From the NCBI GenBank assembly GCA_947085425.1, contig CAMTWK010000005.1:1-45554 (forward strand): 45,554 bases of DNA, written 5' to 3'. Positions 1 to 8,328 of this stretch are shown here, piece after piece. The notes beneath the pieces were generated by a model. The model was not told the DNA's origin. It saw only the letters and a list, made by a program, of their open reading frames with translations, and made no database searches. Made by a program: the position numbers and the translations under genes. Positions within the stretch are counted from its first letter, which is position 1; every line of letters begins with the position of its first letter. This DNA comes from UKL13-2 sp947085425. GTDB taxonomy: Bacteria; Pseudomonadota; Gammaproteobacteria; Burkholderiales; Usitatibacteraceae.

Positions 1-139
1 AAAAGCGCTGCTCAGCCGCCCGCTATCGAGTACGTAGGCCATCAACCTTACGAAGTACAGTTTGGATTCGCAGAATTTATAGGTCGCCAAGAATGAAAAG
101 CGTATATAAGGCGGGCCGACCCGTGAAATATGCAGGCTA
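1..139 (+). repeat. Right part of a dispersed non-autonomous element, cut by the window start
   Basis: This stretch matches the right-hand 140 bases of the complete element at 16157-16404. From about base 21 to 139 I count roughly eight mismatches over 119 bases. It ends in the same terminal sequence (GTGAAATATGCAGGCTA, 123-139). The left half and left terminal repeat lie outside the window. Both copies point the same way, so they are direct repeats about 16 kb apart. No transposase is visible. Confidence 0.8.
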
Positions 140-169
140 GGCGCACAGCCAAAGCAACTATGAGGCGCG

Positions 170-1027
170 TCACTCGTTGTCGTGCATCCGCATCAGGCGT
201 GCTTTTTCTTCCAATTGCACGTCCTCAATTTCGCGCAGCATGCCGTCCATATCGACTTTTTTGTGGCTGCGTTTAAATTGACCAGTGAGTATGGTGTCGT
301 TGGTCAGTTTGCCGGACTTGTAATGTGCCCAAATTTCGGCGCCATAGGAAGTGGTCAATAATTCCGGCGCGTACCGCCCAAAATAATTGCGCAGGTTGCC
401 GACGTCGCGTTCGAGCATGGCTTCGGCGTGATTGTTGCCGGCCGCGTCCACCGCCTGTGGTAAATCGATGATCACCGGGCCGTCGGCACCGACGAGAATA
501 TTGAATTCACTCAAGTCGCCGTGGATGATGCCGGCACACAACATTCGCACCACTTCGCCGATGAGGATGTGATGATATTTGACCGCCATTTCCGGGGTGA
601 ACTCAACGTCATTGAGACGTGGGGCGGCATTGCCGTCGGCATCGGTCACCAATTCCATCAGCAACACGCCTTCGTGAAAATTGTAGGGCTTGGGAACACG
701 CACACCGGCTGCGGCCAAACGGTAGAGGGCATCAACTTCGGCGCTTTGCCAGGCGGCTTCCTGTGATTGACGGCCAAAACGGGTGCCCTTGGCCATGGCG
801 CGCGCCTGCCGGGAGTTTTTGGTTTTGCGGTTTTCAGTGTAATCGACTGCCTGCCGAAAGGCGCGTTTGTTGGCTTCTTTATAAACTTTGGCGCAACATG
901 CCGGTTCGTCGTCGCCGCCGCTGCGCACCACAAAAACCATGGCTTCTTTGCCACTCATCAACTGTCGCACGACGCCGGTAATCAGGCCATCTTCGAGCAG
1001 GGGTTCGAGGCGTTTCGGAATTCTCAT
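170..1027 (-). CDS. RIO-type serine/threonine protein kinase
   Basis: A 285-aa cytoplasmic protein with the atypical RIO kinase fold. Visible motifs are a degenerate nucleotide-binding loop with SGKEA near residue 25, a lysine in the CAKVYK strand near 47, the catalytic loop HGDLSEFN at 169-176 (D171 as catalytic base), and the metal-binding IIDLPQ with D188. RIO1-like proteins in proteobacteria are known as kinases or ATPases whose substrates are mostly undefined; the archaeal and eukaryotic relatives act in small-subunit ribosome maturation. It stands alone between the repeat at the window start and the convergently unrelated DUF6152 gene, with no operon partner. The ATG at 1027 has only a weak ribosome binding site. 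Family assignment is firm; its cellular role is not known from the sequence. Confidence 0.9.
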   Translation of the reverse strand: MRIPKRLEPLLEDGLITGVVRQLMSGKEAMVFVVRSGGDDEPACCAKVYKEANKRAFRQAVDYTENRKTKNSRQARAMAKGTRFGRQSQEAAWQSAEVDALYRLAAAGVRVPKPYNFHEGVLLMELVTDADGNAAPRLNDVEFTPEMAVKYHHILIGEVVRMLCAGIIHGDLSEFNILVGADGPVIIDLPQAVDAAGNNHAEAMLERDVGNLRNYFGRYAPELLTTSYGAEIWAHYKSGKLTNDTILTGQFKRSHKKVDMDGMLREIEDVQLEEKARLMRMHDNE

Positions 1028-1092
1028 GCCGTCATTTTAGAGGAAGCGTTGTGGATGCCCCATTTATTTTGCGGTGGCCGGTCGCGCTGAGT

Positions 1093-1569
1093 TTACAGCG
1101 GCATCGAGCGCAGCCCAAACATCTGCTCGCCGATGATCAAATATTCGACCCGTGCGATGTGTTTGCCGTCATGTTTCTTTTCGTCTTTGAATGTGTAACC
1201 AACGGCGGCAACCACATCACCAATTTTTGGTTTGGCTACTTTCCACGCCTCAACCCGGGTGAGCGGGGCCAGTTCGAGTTCCCATTCGCCGCGTGCCTTC
1301 GGCAGCACCGCTTTGGCCAGGATCGGGGCACCATCAACCGGTCTGGATTGGGCCGGCGCGACGCGTTTGGCTAGGTCGCCAGGCAAGGCTAATTTATCGG
1401 TCAACACAATGGTCAGTTCCACATGCGGGTTTTGCCATAACAAGGCGGTTATTTTCCCTTCGAAATACAGTGGTCGGGTTTCGTCGAAACTAGACCAGCC
1501 GTGGTGGGCGAACACGCCCGGGGCAATGACCGCAAGGGGCAGTGCAAACACAAATTGACGACGTTTCAT
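1093..1569 (-). CDS. Secreted DUF6152 family protein
   Basis: A 158-aa protein with an N-terminal signal sequence (start MKRRQFVFALPLA, predicted cut after VFA before HHGWSSFD). The AHHGWSxFD stretch at the mature N-terminus followed by a compact beta-rich domain is typical of DUF6152, whose function is not known; the paired histidines could bind metal, which is inference. The start at 1569 is chosen because GGAG lies nine bases upstream and it places the signal peptide at the N-terminus; a longer reading to 1635 would add a non-secretory leader. It sits 20 bases behind the DUF6644 gene, with which DUF6152 is often paired, so the two are probably one transcript. Confidence 0.75.
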   Translation of the reverse strand: MKRRQFVFALPLAVIAPGVFAHHGWSSFDETRPLYFEGKITALLWQNPHVELTIVLTDKLALPGDLAKRVAPAQSRPVDGAPILAKAVLPKARGEWELELAPLTRVEAWKVAKPKIGDVVAAVGYTFKDEKKHDGKHIARVEYLIIGEQMFGLRSMPL

Positions 1570-1589
1570 GATGGCTCCGATTGAGTCGG

Positions 1590-2075
1590 TTAAACGTAGG
1601 CGATCCAACGACCGCAAAAAATGACGGCGATCCAAATGACAAGTGAAAATAATGCCTGAAAACGGGTGACAAGATTGGCTGGGTCCAACGCGCCGCGGGC
1701 ATGCAGGATGGCGGCATTGGTGCCGGCGACAAACAGCAGGGAGATTTTGGCGATAAACATTGGATTAGCGATCAATGCGCCAATTTGTGTGACAAACATC
1801 GTCAGGCCGGTCAGCATCGCCAATAAAAATCCAAACAAAGTCCACGGCAAGACACTTTTTGCCAAATCGTTGACGTCAAGCCGCGCCATCAATCCCATCA
1901 GACGCAGGTCAACAATCCACATGGTGCCAAATACAATGCCAATAGCGGCAATATGCAAAACCTCCAGCACCGGATAGGCGAAGGCGTTGGCTTTTAATGC
2001 GACCAGTGGTGCCCATTGCTCGAGCAGCACGAGGGCATTGGGTTGGTTGCTGGCTGCGGCGATTGATCCGAGCAA
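1590..2075 (-). CDS. DUF6644-like integral membrane protein
   Basis: A 161-aa, very hydrophobic protein with four or so membrane segments. The stretch YPVLEVLHIAAIGIVFG followed by the conserved WIVDLRLMGLM is typical of DUF6644 proteins, which have unknown function and a possible haem- or quinone-linked histidine in the first helix. I chose a TTG start at 2075 because AAGGA lies seven bases upstream and the known family begins close to that point. An ATG at 2162 would add 29 unhydrophobic residues and has no good ribosome binding site. It is followed after 20 bases by the secreted DUF6152 gene on the same strand. The two are probably co-transcribed from the gap shared with the divergent hydrolase. 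Confidence 0.7.
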   Translation of the reverse strand: MLGSIAAASNQPNALVLLEQWAPLVALKANAFAYPVLEVLHIAAIGIVFGTMWIVDLRLMGLMARLDVNDLAKSVLPWTLFGFLLAMLTGLTMFVTQIGALIANPMFIAKISLLFVAGTNAAILHARGALDPANLVTRFQALFSLVIWIAVIFCGRWIAYV

Positions 2076-2344
2076 TGGATATTCCTTGTTTGTTTGCGAA
2101 GCAGCGATGGGGAATGGCGGGCGGCATGGCTGGTAATACTGTGGCGAAATTTCAGAGCCCATTAAAGCGTGCCATGCCTGGGCCGGTCAACGGGGATTCG
2201 TCGAATCCACAGAAACGCGACCAACAACGATCAAAGATGAAACTCGCCTACTGGTGCGCTATTTAGGAACTTTTTGCCACAAAGTGAGCGCCATTGCTGG
2301 TGTTTGGCAAAATCATAAGATACAGCTGGGAACCGGCGATACCG

Positions 2345-2373
2345 CTGACACCATCGCGTGTTTCTTGCATAAT
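2345..2373 (+). promoter_or_regulatory. Sigma-70 promoter for the MBL-fold gene
   Basis: CTGACA at 2345-2350 and CATAAT at 2368-2373 are separated by exactly 17 bases, each with five of six consensus bases. Transcription would start near 2380, leaving a leader of about 60 nt before the ATG at 2438. The rest of the 2163-2437 gap shows nothing else that I can support. Confidence 0.55.
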
Positions 2374-2437
2374 TTGCCTCTGCTTCTACCACCGGTCTAC
2401 CACCGGTCAATCCACCCTCAACCCATTGGAGATTGCC

Positions 2438-3349
2438 ATGTTTCGTTTGCCTCGATTTTTACGAATTATTGCCGCAGCCTTCGCGCTGATGATTGGGTGT
2501 GCCAATGCGCAGCAAAATTTTGACAAGGTCGAAGTCAAAGTCGAAAAACTATCGGAGTCGACCTACGTGTTGTTTGGGGCGGGCGGCAATATTGGTGTGT
2601 CGGTCGGTGACGATGCCGTGTTTATTATTGATGACCAATACGCACCGTTGACGCCAAAAATCTTGGCTGCGTTAAAAACCATTACCGACAAGCCGGTTAA
2701 ATTTGTGTTGAATACCCACTGGCATGGCGACCATACCGGCGGCAATGAAAATATGGGCAAGAGTGGGGCGCTGATTGTCGCCCATGAAAATGTGCGTAAA
2801 CGTTTGTCTTCTGAACAATTCATCGCCTTGTTCAACTCCAGGGTGCCGGCGGCGCCGAAAGCGGCGTTGCCGGTGGTGACATTTTCAAGTGATATCACCT
2901 TTCATTTAAATGGCGATGAAATTTTCGGGTTTCACGTTGCCAAGGCGCATACCGACGGTGACACCGTGGTGCAATTCAAGAACAGCAATGTGATTCACAT
3001 GGGCGATTTGTTTTTTAACCGCTGGTATCCGTTTATTGATGTTTCCAGTGGCGGGCATCCGGATGGGGTGATCGCGGCGGCGGAGCGGGTATTTGCCCTT
3101 GCCAATGACAGCACCAAAATTATTCCCGGCCACGGTCCGGTTGCCAGCAAGGTTGACCTCAAGGTCTATCGCGATATGTTGGTCACGGTTACCGGCCGCA
3201 TCAAGGTATTGGTGAAAGCGGGCAAAACTCTGGACGAAATCAAAGCCGCCAAACCAACCGCGGAATTTGATGAGGTATGGGGCAGGAATTTCTTGCAAGC
3301 CGACCGTTTTGTGGAAATGCTGACGGCGGCGTACGCCGCCAAAAAATAA
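2438..3349 (+). CDS. Secreted MBL-fold metallo-hydrolase
   Basis: A 303-aa protein of the metallo-beta-lactamase superfamily. The zinc motif HxHxDH is seen as HWHGDH (H94, H96, D98, H99), with H171, D190 and H232 (PGHGP) as the remaining expected ligands, so a dinuclear site is complete. The N-terminus (MFRLPRFLRIIAAAFALMIGC) is a signal sequence, with cleavage most likely after ANA; a lipoprotein site at C21 is less likely because the residue at -3 is Met. The start at 2438 has GGAG seven bases upstream and a good promoter. Relatives include SoxH-like and quinoprotein-relay-associated hydrolases and subclass B3 enzymes; the substrate cannot be told from sequence. It converges with the Crp/Fnr gene. 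Confidence 0.8.
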   Translation: MFRLPRFLRIIAAAFALMIGCANAQQNFDKVEVKVEKLSESTYVLFGAGGNIGVSVGDDAVFIIDDQYAPLTPKILAALKTITDKPVKFVLNTHWHGDHTGGNENMGKSGALIVAHENVRKRLSSEQFIALFNSRVPAAPKAALPVVTFSSDITFHLNGDEIFGFHVAKAHTDGDTVVQFKNSNVIHMGDLFFNRWYPFIDVSSGGHPDGVIAAAERVFALANDSTKIIPGHGPVASKVDLKVYRDMLVTVTGRIKVLVKAGKTLDEIKAAKPTAEFDEVWGRNFLQADRFVEMLTAAYAAKK

Positions 3350-3358
3350 CCCTTATTG

Positions 3359-3389
3359 CGCTATTCGACGCTGGTCGTGTCGAATAGTG
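3359..3389. terminator. Hairpin between convergent genes
   Basis: An 11-bp stem (3359-3369 with 3379-3389, one G-T pair) and a 9-base loop lie between the stop codons of the hydrolase and the Crp/Fnr gene. The following T-run is short (CTTTG), so termination may be weak or bidirectional. Confidence 0.5.
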
Positions 3390-3409
3390 CTTTGGGTGAC
3401 TGGGTTGGC

Positions 3410-4108
3410 CTAAGCGGCAATCAGGCGCAGACCGTCCATATTGATGACATCAATGGTCGCGCCGTTGACTTCAATTTTGCCGCTGGCTGTTAAGGATCGT
3501 AAGGTTCTGGAAAAGTGTTCCTGCGTCATGTTGAGACGTGATGCAATCAGGCCCTTGCGGGCGGAAAGTTCGATCCGGCCATCGACCGATTGTTTTTTGC
3601 GGCCGTCGCGCGCCAGTTCATCCAACAGAAAACGCGCAACCCGCCCCAGAGCTTTGCGCAACAGGATGTTTTCCAAATCACTGGTGCGCCGATACAGGCG
3701 ATCGCTGAGATTGCGGATCAGGCGCTGCGCCAATTGGTGGTTCAGCTCCAATTCACTCAACAGCGCCCCACGGGTCACGTGCACCAGCGTGCAGTCGGTC
3801 AATGCTACTGCGGACAGCAAATGGGTGCGTCCGGCGAGCACCGCCGCCTCACCAAAACATTCTCCCTCCTGAATCAATTCGACCACGTGTTCGTTGCCCT
3901 GAACGGTGTCAACGGATAGCTTTAATCGACCGGTGGCCACCACAAATATTCCGGTGGCCATACTGCCACGCCCCAATACCACACTGCCACGTTTGAAATG
4001 GGAGGTGGTGATGCCTGCCGTCAGGCGGGTGAGGGTGGATAGATCGAGAGCCTTAAACAGGCTGGATCGGGCCAGCGTATTGATATGTTCGGCTGCAAGG
4101 TTATACAT
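3410..4108 (-). CDS. Crp/Fnr-family transcription regulator without an Fe-S cluster motif
   Basis: A 232-aa regulator. Residues 15-130 form the cyclic-nucleotide-like beta-roll sensor domain (GECFGEAAVL at 82-91), a dimerisation helix follows to about 160, and a winged helix-turn-helix lies at 183-215. The recognition helix carries E197, S200 and R201, the E-x-x-S-R pattern with which FNR reads TTGAT half-sites. Only two cysteines (84 and 106) exist and none is N-terminal, so it cannot hold an FNR-type [4Fe-4S] cluster; a Dnr-like (haem/NO) or other signal is possible. The start at 4108 is set by GGAG seven bases upstream. It is divergent from the cytochrome/porin operon, and two FNR-type boxes lie in the shared gap, so it probably controls both itself and that operon. 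Confidence 0.85.
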   Translation of the reverse strand: MYNLAAEHINTLARSSLFKALDLSTLTRLTAGITTSHFKRGSVVLGRGSMATGIFVVATGRLKLSVDTVQGNEHVVELIQEGECFGEAAVLAGRTHLLSAVALTDCTLVHVTRGALLSELELNHQLAQRLIRNLSDRLYRRTSDLENILLRKALGRVARFLLDELARDGRKKQSVDGRIELSARKGLIASRLNMTQEHFSRTLRSLTASGKIEVNGATIDVINMDGLRLIAA

Positions 4109-4201
4109 GATGGTGCTCCATGGTGTTTTTTGAAAATCGTATGGCGGAAAATCAATCCGCGTCCGGTTGATTTGATGGTGCGCCCCCTGCGCGTCGCGAA
4201 T

Positions 4202-4215
4202 TTGATCTTTATCAA
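4202..4215. promoter_or_regulatory. Perfect FNR/Anr/Dnr-type box
   Basis: TTGAT-CTTT-ATCAA matches the FNR consensus TTGAT-N4-ATCAA at all ten specified bases. It lies 94 bases upstream of the regulator's ATG and is the candidate site for autoregulation. Confidence 0.75.
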
Positions 4216-4272
4216 ACGAGCAACAACCCAATACAGCGCAAATCGCCAAAGCAGCCTGTCTTTCGCATTTGT

Positions 4273-4286
4273 TTGATATTTGTCAA
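4273..4286. promoter_or_regulatory. Second FNR-type box, class II position
   Basis: TTGAT-ATTT-GTCAA differs from the FNR consensus at one base. Its centre (4279.5) is 41.5 bases before a start site predicted near 4321 from a TAGCCT -10 element at 4309-4314, the usual spacing for an activated class II promoter. It would drive the cytochrome/porin genes beginning at 4384. Confidence 0.65.
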
Positions 4287-4383
4287 AGAACGCAGGCGTT
4301 TGCCAGCGTAGCCTTTGCTTGGGCATCGTTCCATGCTATTCGTATGTTTTGCATCTGGCAATCCGGACAATGGGAAATAAAAA

Positions 4384-4773
4384 ATGAAAACAATCAATCA
4401 GCCCCACCAATCTATCCGTCAATCCACCCGCCATTTCACGCCTCTGGTACTTGCGGTCATGACCTGTTGGCTGCTCGTCATACCCGCTGGCGCGGCGCAG
4501 GCGCAGGCGGTTGATGCCGCTGCTGCAGAAGCGCTGGCTAAAAAGAGCAAATGCACCACCTGTCATACCGTTGATAAGGCCAAGGACGGCTCGTCGTATA
4601 AGGATATTGCTGCCAAGTACAAAGGCAAGGCGGATGCCCCACAAAAATTGTTCATCCATTTGACCACCAACCCGAAAGTCAAGATCGACGGCAAAGATGA
4701 AACACACGAAGGGCCAAAAACGAAAAATGATGCCGATATCAAAAATTTAGTGGCGTGGGTTCTCAGTCGTTGA
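4384..4773 (+). CDS. Periplasmic monohaem cytochrome c with no methionine in the mature protein
   Basis: A 129-aa protein with a long signal sequence (cleavage near residue 41 after AQA) and one haem site, CTTCH at 57-61. The C-terminal helix (DADIKNLVAWVLS) is that of small class I cytochromes. The mature region contains no methionine at all. Where relatives have the methionine ligand, this protein has ETHEG with H108; H92 is the only other free histidine. The sixth ligand is therefore probably histidine, giving a low-potential bis-His haem. It opens the operon with the decahaem cytochrome and the porin, in the place held by MtoD next to MtoAB or PioC next to PioAB. A periplasmic shuttle between inner membrane and decahaem is the likely role. 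Confidence 0.8.
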   Translation: MKTINQPHQSIRQSTRHFTPLVLAVMTCWLLVIPAGAAQAQAVDAAAAEALAKKSKCTTCHTVDKAKDGSSYKDIAAKYKGKADAPQKLFIHLTTNPKVKIDGKDETHEGPKTKNDADIKNLVAWVLSR

Positions 4774-4832
4774 TACCCGCAGACTAAAAACAGCCCCCCA
4801 GCCGCCGGTGAGCGCGAGATAAAGGATATCGA

Positions 4833-5858
4833 ATGAAATCGAACCCCATACAACACGCGGCGCATTATTGGCTGGCTGGATTTTTAATGTTGATTGGCCT
4901 GGTTTTTTTTATACCCGCCAGTCAGGCTGCGGATGCGCCGACGCTGGCGTCGGCAAAAAAAGATCTGGTATTGAATAGTGACGCCAAATGCACCCGCTGC
5001 CATGGCGAAGACGACGAAGCACCGGTATTGGCCATTGGTAAAACCAAACATGGCACACGTGCCGACGGGCGCACACCAACCTGTACCAGCTGCCATGGTG
5101 AAAGTGATAAACATATCAACAAGCCGGAAGGGGTGAAAGAGCGACCCAAGCCTGATGTGATGTTCAGTTCTCACGGCAAGTCCCCAGCCAAAACCACCGC
5201 AGCGGTTCAGACGGCAGCGTGTTTGACCTGTCATACCAAAGACGCACAACGATCACATTGGGCGGGAAGCATTCACGACAGCCGTGACGTGTCCTGCAGC
5301 TCGTGTCATCAAGTGCATTCCGCGCACGACAAGGTGCGCGACAAACGCGGCCAACCGGAAGTCTGCCTGGCCTGCCATAAGACGCAGCGTGCAGAAATCA
5401 GCCGGCCCTCCCATCATCCGGTTCTCGAAGGTAAAGTGGCCTGCTCTGATTGCCACAATGCGCACGGTTCGGTAGGTCCGAAATTGATGAAGCGTGACAG
5501 CGTGGTGGAGACCTGTTATCAATGCCACGCCGAAAAACGCGGACCGTTTGTGCACAACCACCAGCCGGTCAATGAGGATTGTTCAAACTGTCACAACCCA
5601 CATGGCGCCGTGGCCGAAAGCATGTTGAAAGTACGTCCACCATTTTTGTGCCACCAGTGCCACACCCCGCACGGCGGCTTTATTCCGCAGGTCATCGGTG
5701 GACAGGTGGTCGGTCTGCGGCCCTCATCACCGGCCGGGCTCGGCAAAGGCACCACCAATGTTACCCAAGGTCGCTCCTGTCTGAATTGTCATACCGAGGT
5801 GCACGGCAGCAACAATCCGAGCACCACCAATCCAACCCCGCAATTCATGTTGCGATAA
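4833..5858 (+). CDS. DmsE/MtrA-family decahaem c-type cytochrome
   Basis: A 341-aa secreted cytochrome with a signal peptide cleaved near residue 33 (SQA). Ten CXXCH haem sites begin at residues 53, 84, 130, 155, 178, 204, 228, 250, 273 and 316, the exact number of MtrA, MtoA, PioA and DmsE. Abundant extra histidines (for example SRPSHH near 190 and HNHQ near 241) provide second axial ligands. Family members insert into an MtrB-type barrel and carry electrons across the outer membrane, in either direction. Here the barrel gene follows after 16 bases. No MtrC/OmcA surface cytochrome and no DMSO reductase gene is present, so this is closest in content to MtoAB/PioAB. Direction (Fe(II) oxidation or reduction of an outside acceptor) cannot be decided. 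Confidence 0.93.
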   Translation: MKSNPIQHAAHYWLAGFLMLIGLVFFIPASQAADAPTLASAKKDLVLNSDAKCTRCHGEDDEAPVLAIGKTKHGTRADGRTPTCTSCHGESDKHINKPEGVKERPKPDVMFSSHGKSPAKTTAAVQTAACLTCHTKDAQRSHWAGSIHDSRDVSCSSCHQVHSAHDKVRDKRGQPEVCLACHKTQRAEISRPSHHPVLEGKVACSDCHNAHGSVGPKLMKRDSVVETCYQCHAEKRGPFVHNHQPVNEDCSNCHNPHGAVAESMLKVRPPFLCHQCHTPHGGFIPQVIGGQVVGLRPSSPAGLGKGTTNVTQGRSCLNCHTEVHGSNNPSTTNPTPQFMLR

Positions 5859-5874
5859 GAATGGGGTAGCGAAA

Positions 5875-8328
5875 ATGAAAACAATGATTCGGAACGTCCG
5901 GCTGCATCCCGCCCTGATTGCGGTGGGCGCGATGAGCATTATGGCCGCCATCGGCCAGGCGCGCGCCGAGTCAAACGATGTGCTCAAACAACTGATGGAG
6001 CCGGAAAGTTCGGTTACAGTCGGGCTGGCGGGAGTGAGTGGTGACAGTCGCGACCGCGCCCAATTCGGCATGTTCAACGGCATGCGTAATGATCGCGGTG
6101 TGTTGTTACTCGATATCGATTATTTGCGGCGCGACAATGCCACCGGCACCTGGGCAAGTATGCAGGCGCGCAATCTGGGTCTGGATAATCGCGAATTTTC
6201 GATCAGCATGCACAAGCAGGGCAACTGGAAAATATTTGGTGAGTACAACGAGATCACCCGCCATAGCCCGTTTACCGTCAACAGCGGCATGCGCGATGTG
6301 GGTTCGACCCGGCCGACAGTGGTGGCATTAACGGTTCCGGGTTCTGGCAATGATCTTGATTTCAAACTGGCGCGCAAAGCCGCGTCGGCAGGCTTCGAAA
6401 AGTGGCTGGCACCCGACCTGCTGTTTGAGGCCAGTTTTAAAAACGAGGACAAAACCGGTGTGCGCATGTGGGGTCGTGGTTATGACTGTGCGGCATTTGT
6501 TTGTGGTTCGTCGACCACCGCCGCCGTCAACCAGACAAACTTCCTGAAAAACGCCATTTTGATGATTCCGGAGCCGATCAATTCGACCATCCAGCAGTTC
6601 GACGCAAAATTGAGCTTCCACAACAAAAAGCTGAGTCTGACGGCTGCCTATTACGCCTCGTTTTATACCAATGCCAACGGCAATATCAGCCCGATTGTGC
6701 CGAACAGTCTCTATGGCGGCAACGGCACTCTGGTGCCGGCTCTGTATCCCGCCGTGGGCAGCAACATCTTTGCCGGCGGTGGCACCAGTCTACAAAATGT
6801 GTTGCAGTCGCCGATGGCGTTGCAGCCGGACAATCAGGCGCATCAATTTTCGGTGGCCGGTAACTATGCATTTACGCCATCCACCCGCGCCACGTTTCGC
6901 TACGGATTGTCGCGGGCAACACAGGATCGGGATTACGCGGCCATGGGTCTGGCCGGCAGTGCGCCCGCAGGTTTGACCAATCTGGGTGGGCGCGTCGATA
7001 CCACCACCGCACAATTTGGCATCACGTCGCGGCCGATACGCAACTTATCACTGCTGGCAAATCTGAGCTACGCCGATAAGGTCGACAAGACACCGCAAGC
7101 GGCGTACAACGTTGCCGCCAAAGCCATTTTCCCGGCGACGGTGCCGCCCAGTTTCACCAACAGCAACCAGCCCGGCATACCCGGAGCGGTGTGGAACAAC
7201 CTGCACATTTCCAATACCAATTTGATCGGCAAACTTGAAGCCAGTTATCGTCTGGCGGAGGGCTACCGGGCCACCATTGGTGCCGATTACCGCTCAATTG
7301 AACGGGTGGTGCCGGAGTCGCGTGTGGAAGAGGCGCTTGGTGGTTTGGGTCCGTTGCGCAGAAAAACCAACGAGACCGGTTATCGCTTTGATCTCCGCCG
7401 CAGCATGTCGGAGACCTTAAACGGCAGCATTGGATTTTCCAGCAGCACCCGCACGGGTTCCGACTGGACCAACCTGAGCACATTGAACCCGACCCAGCCG
7501 ACTCCAAACACGCCCGCCAATAATTTTTTGATCAATACCTATTGTGGTGGCCGCGAATGTTATGGCCAGGTTTTGTCGGCGGACTCGATTCTGCAGCTGA
7601 ACGCCAACACGCCGTTTCCGGTGCACATGGCGGATTTGAAACGTGACAAATGGAAATTGTCCATCGACTGGAGCCCGCTTGAGAAACTCAGCGTGCAATT
7701 GCAGGCTGAAGAAGGCAAGGATAGAAATACCATGCCGGTTGATCCGGTGGCCGGTGGCAAGGGCTGGCGCCAGACGCGGATGGTGTTTTATGGCATGGAC
7801 GTTTCGTACGCCCTGTCCGAAACGTGGAAACTGACGGGTTACGCATCGCTCGGCTCACAGACCAATTTCATCAACCACAGCACCGGTTATGTGGCCGATA
7901 TCAACAGTCGCAGTGGGGCCTATGGCTTGTCGCTGGCGGGCGAGGTGACGAAAAAATTGCAGGTCGGAAGCAATCTGTCGCTGATTAATGAAATCAACCG
8001 CTACGCCGCCGCCGCCAATACCGGAACCAGCGGTGACCGCCTGACCGGACTGATCGTGACCCAGCCCAATGCCAATAATCTGGCACAGGCCGCGGTGGGT
8101 TTGCCAAATGTGGTTTACCGCAAGACGATTTTTAGCGTGTTTGGACAATACGCACTCAACAAAAAATCAGATTTGCGCATGGATGTCTCATACCAACGCG
8201 CCAAATTTGAGGACTGGATTTGGGGAATCGCCGGCAACCCGTTTGTTTTTTCCGACAACACCACCGTCAATCAGCAGGTTGATCAGAACGTGACGTTTGT
8301 TGGTGCCTCGTACATTTACCGATTCTGA
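5875..8328 (+). CDS. MtrB/PioB-family outer-membrane beta-barrel protein
   Basis: An 817-aa protein with signal sequence (cut near residue 31 after ARA) and a body of alternating beta strands ending in the outer-membrane C-terminal phenylalanine (YIYRF). The N-terminal plug-like part, with LDIDYLRRDNATGTW and a later QGNWKIFGEYNEI, is characteristic of decahaem-associated MtrB/PioB proteins. The barrel forms the sheath that insulates the decahaem cytochrome encoded just upstream, making an electron conduit through the outer membrane. A CXXC pair near the N-terminus, known in some Shewanella MtrB, is absent; the few cysteines here sit near residues 200-210 and 555-562. It is the last gene before the frd operon, 120 bases away. 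Confidence 0.9.
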   Translation: MKTMIRNVRLHPALIAVGAMSIMAAIGQARAESNDVLKQLMEPESSVTVGLAGVSGDSRDRAQFGMFNGMRNDRGVLLLDIDYLRRDNATGTWASMQARNLGLDNREFSISMHKQGNWKIFGEYNEITRHSPFTVNSGMRDVGSTRPTVVALTVPGSGNDLDFKLARKAASAGFEKWLAPDLLFEASFKNEDKTGVRMWGRGYDCAAFVCGSSTTAAVNQTNFLKNAILMIPEPINSTIQQFDAKLSFHNKKLSLTAAYYASFYTNANGNISPIVPNSLYGGNGTLVPALYPAVGSNIFAGGGTSLQNVLQSPMALQPDNQAHQFSVAGNYAFTPSTRATFRYGLSRATQDRDYAAMGLAGSAPAGLTNLGGRVDTTTAQFGITSRPIRNLSLLANLSYADKVDKTPQAAYNVAAKAIFPATVPPSFTNSNQPGIPGAVWNNLHISNTNLIGKLEASYRLAEGYRATIGADYRSIERVVPESRVEEALGGLGPLRRKTNETGYRFDLRRSMSETLNGSIGFSSSTRTGSDWTNLSTLNPTQPTPNTPANNFLINTYCGGRECYGQVLSADSILQLNANTPFPVHMADLKRDKWKLSIDWSPLEKLSVQLQAEEGKDRNTMPVDPVAGGKGWRQTRMVFYGMDVSYALSETWKLTGYASLGSQTNFINHSTGYVADINSRSGAYGLSLAGEVTKKLQVGSNLSLINEINRYAAAANTGTSGDRLTGLIVTQPNANNLAQAAVGLPNVVYRKTIFSVFGQYALNKKSDLRMDVSYQRAKFEDWIWGIAGNPFVFSDNTTVNQQVDQNVTFVGASYIYRF

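Noticed and set aside
3410..4108. Oxygen-sensing FNR or Anr
   Set aside because: No N-terminal cysteine cluster; only two cysteines, both in the sensor domain.
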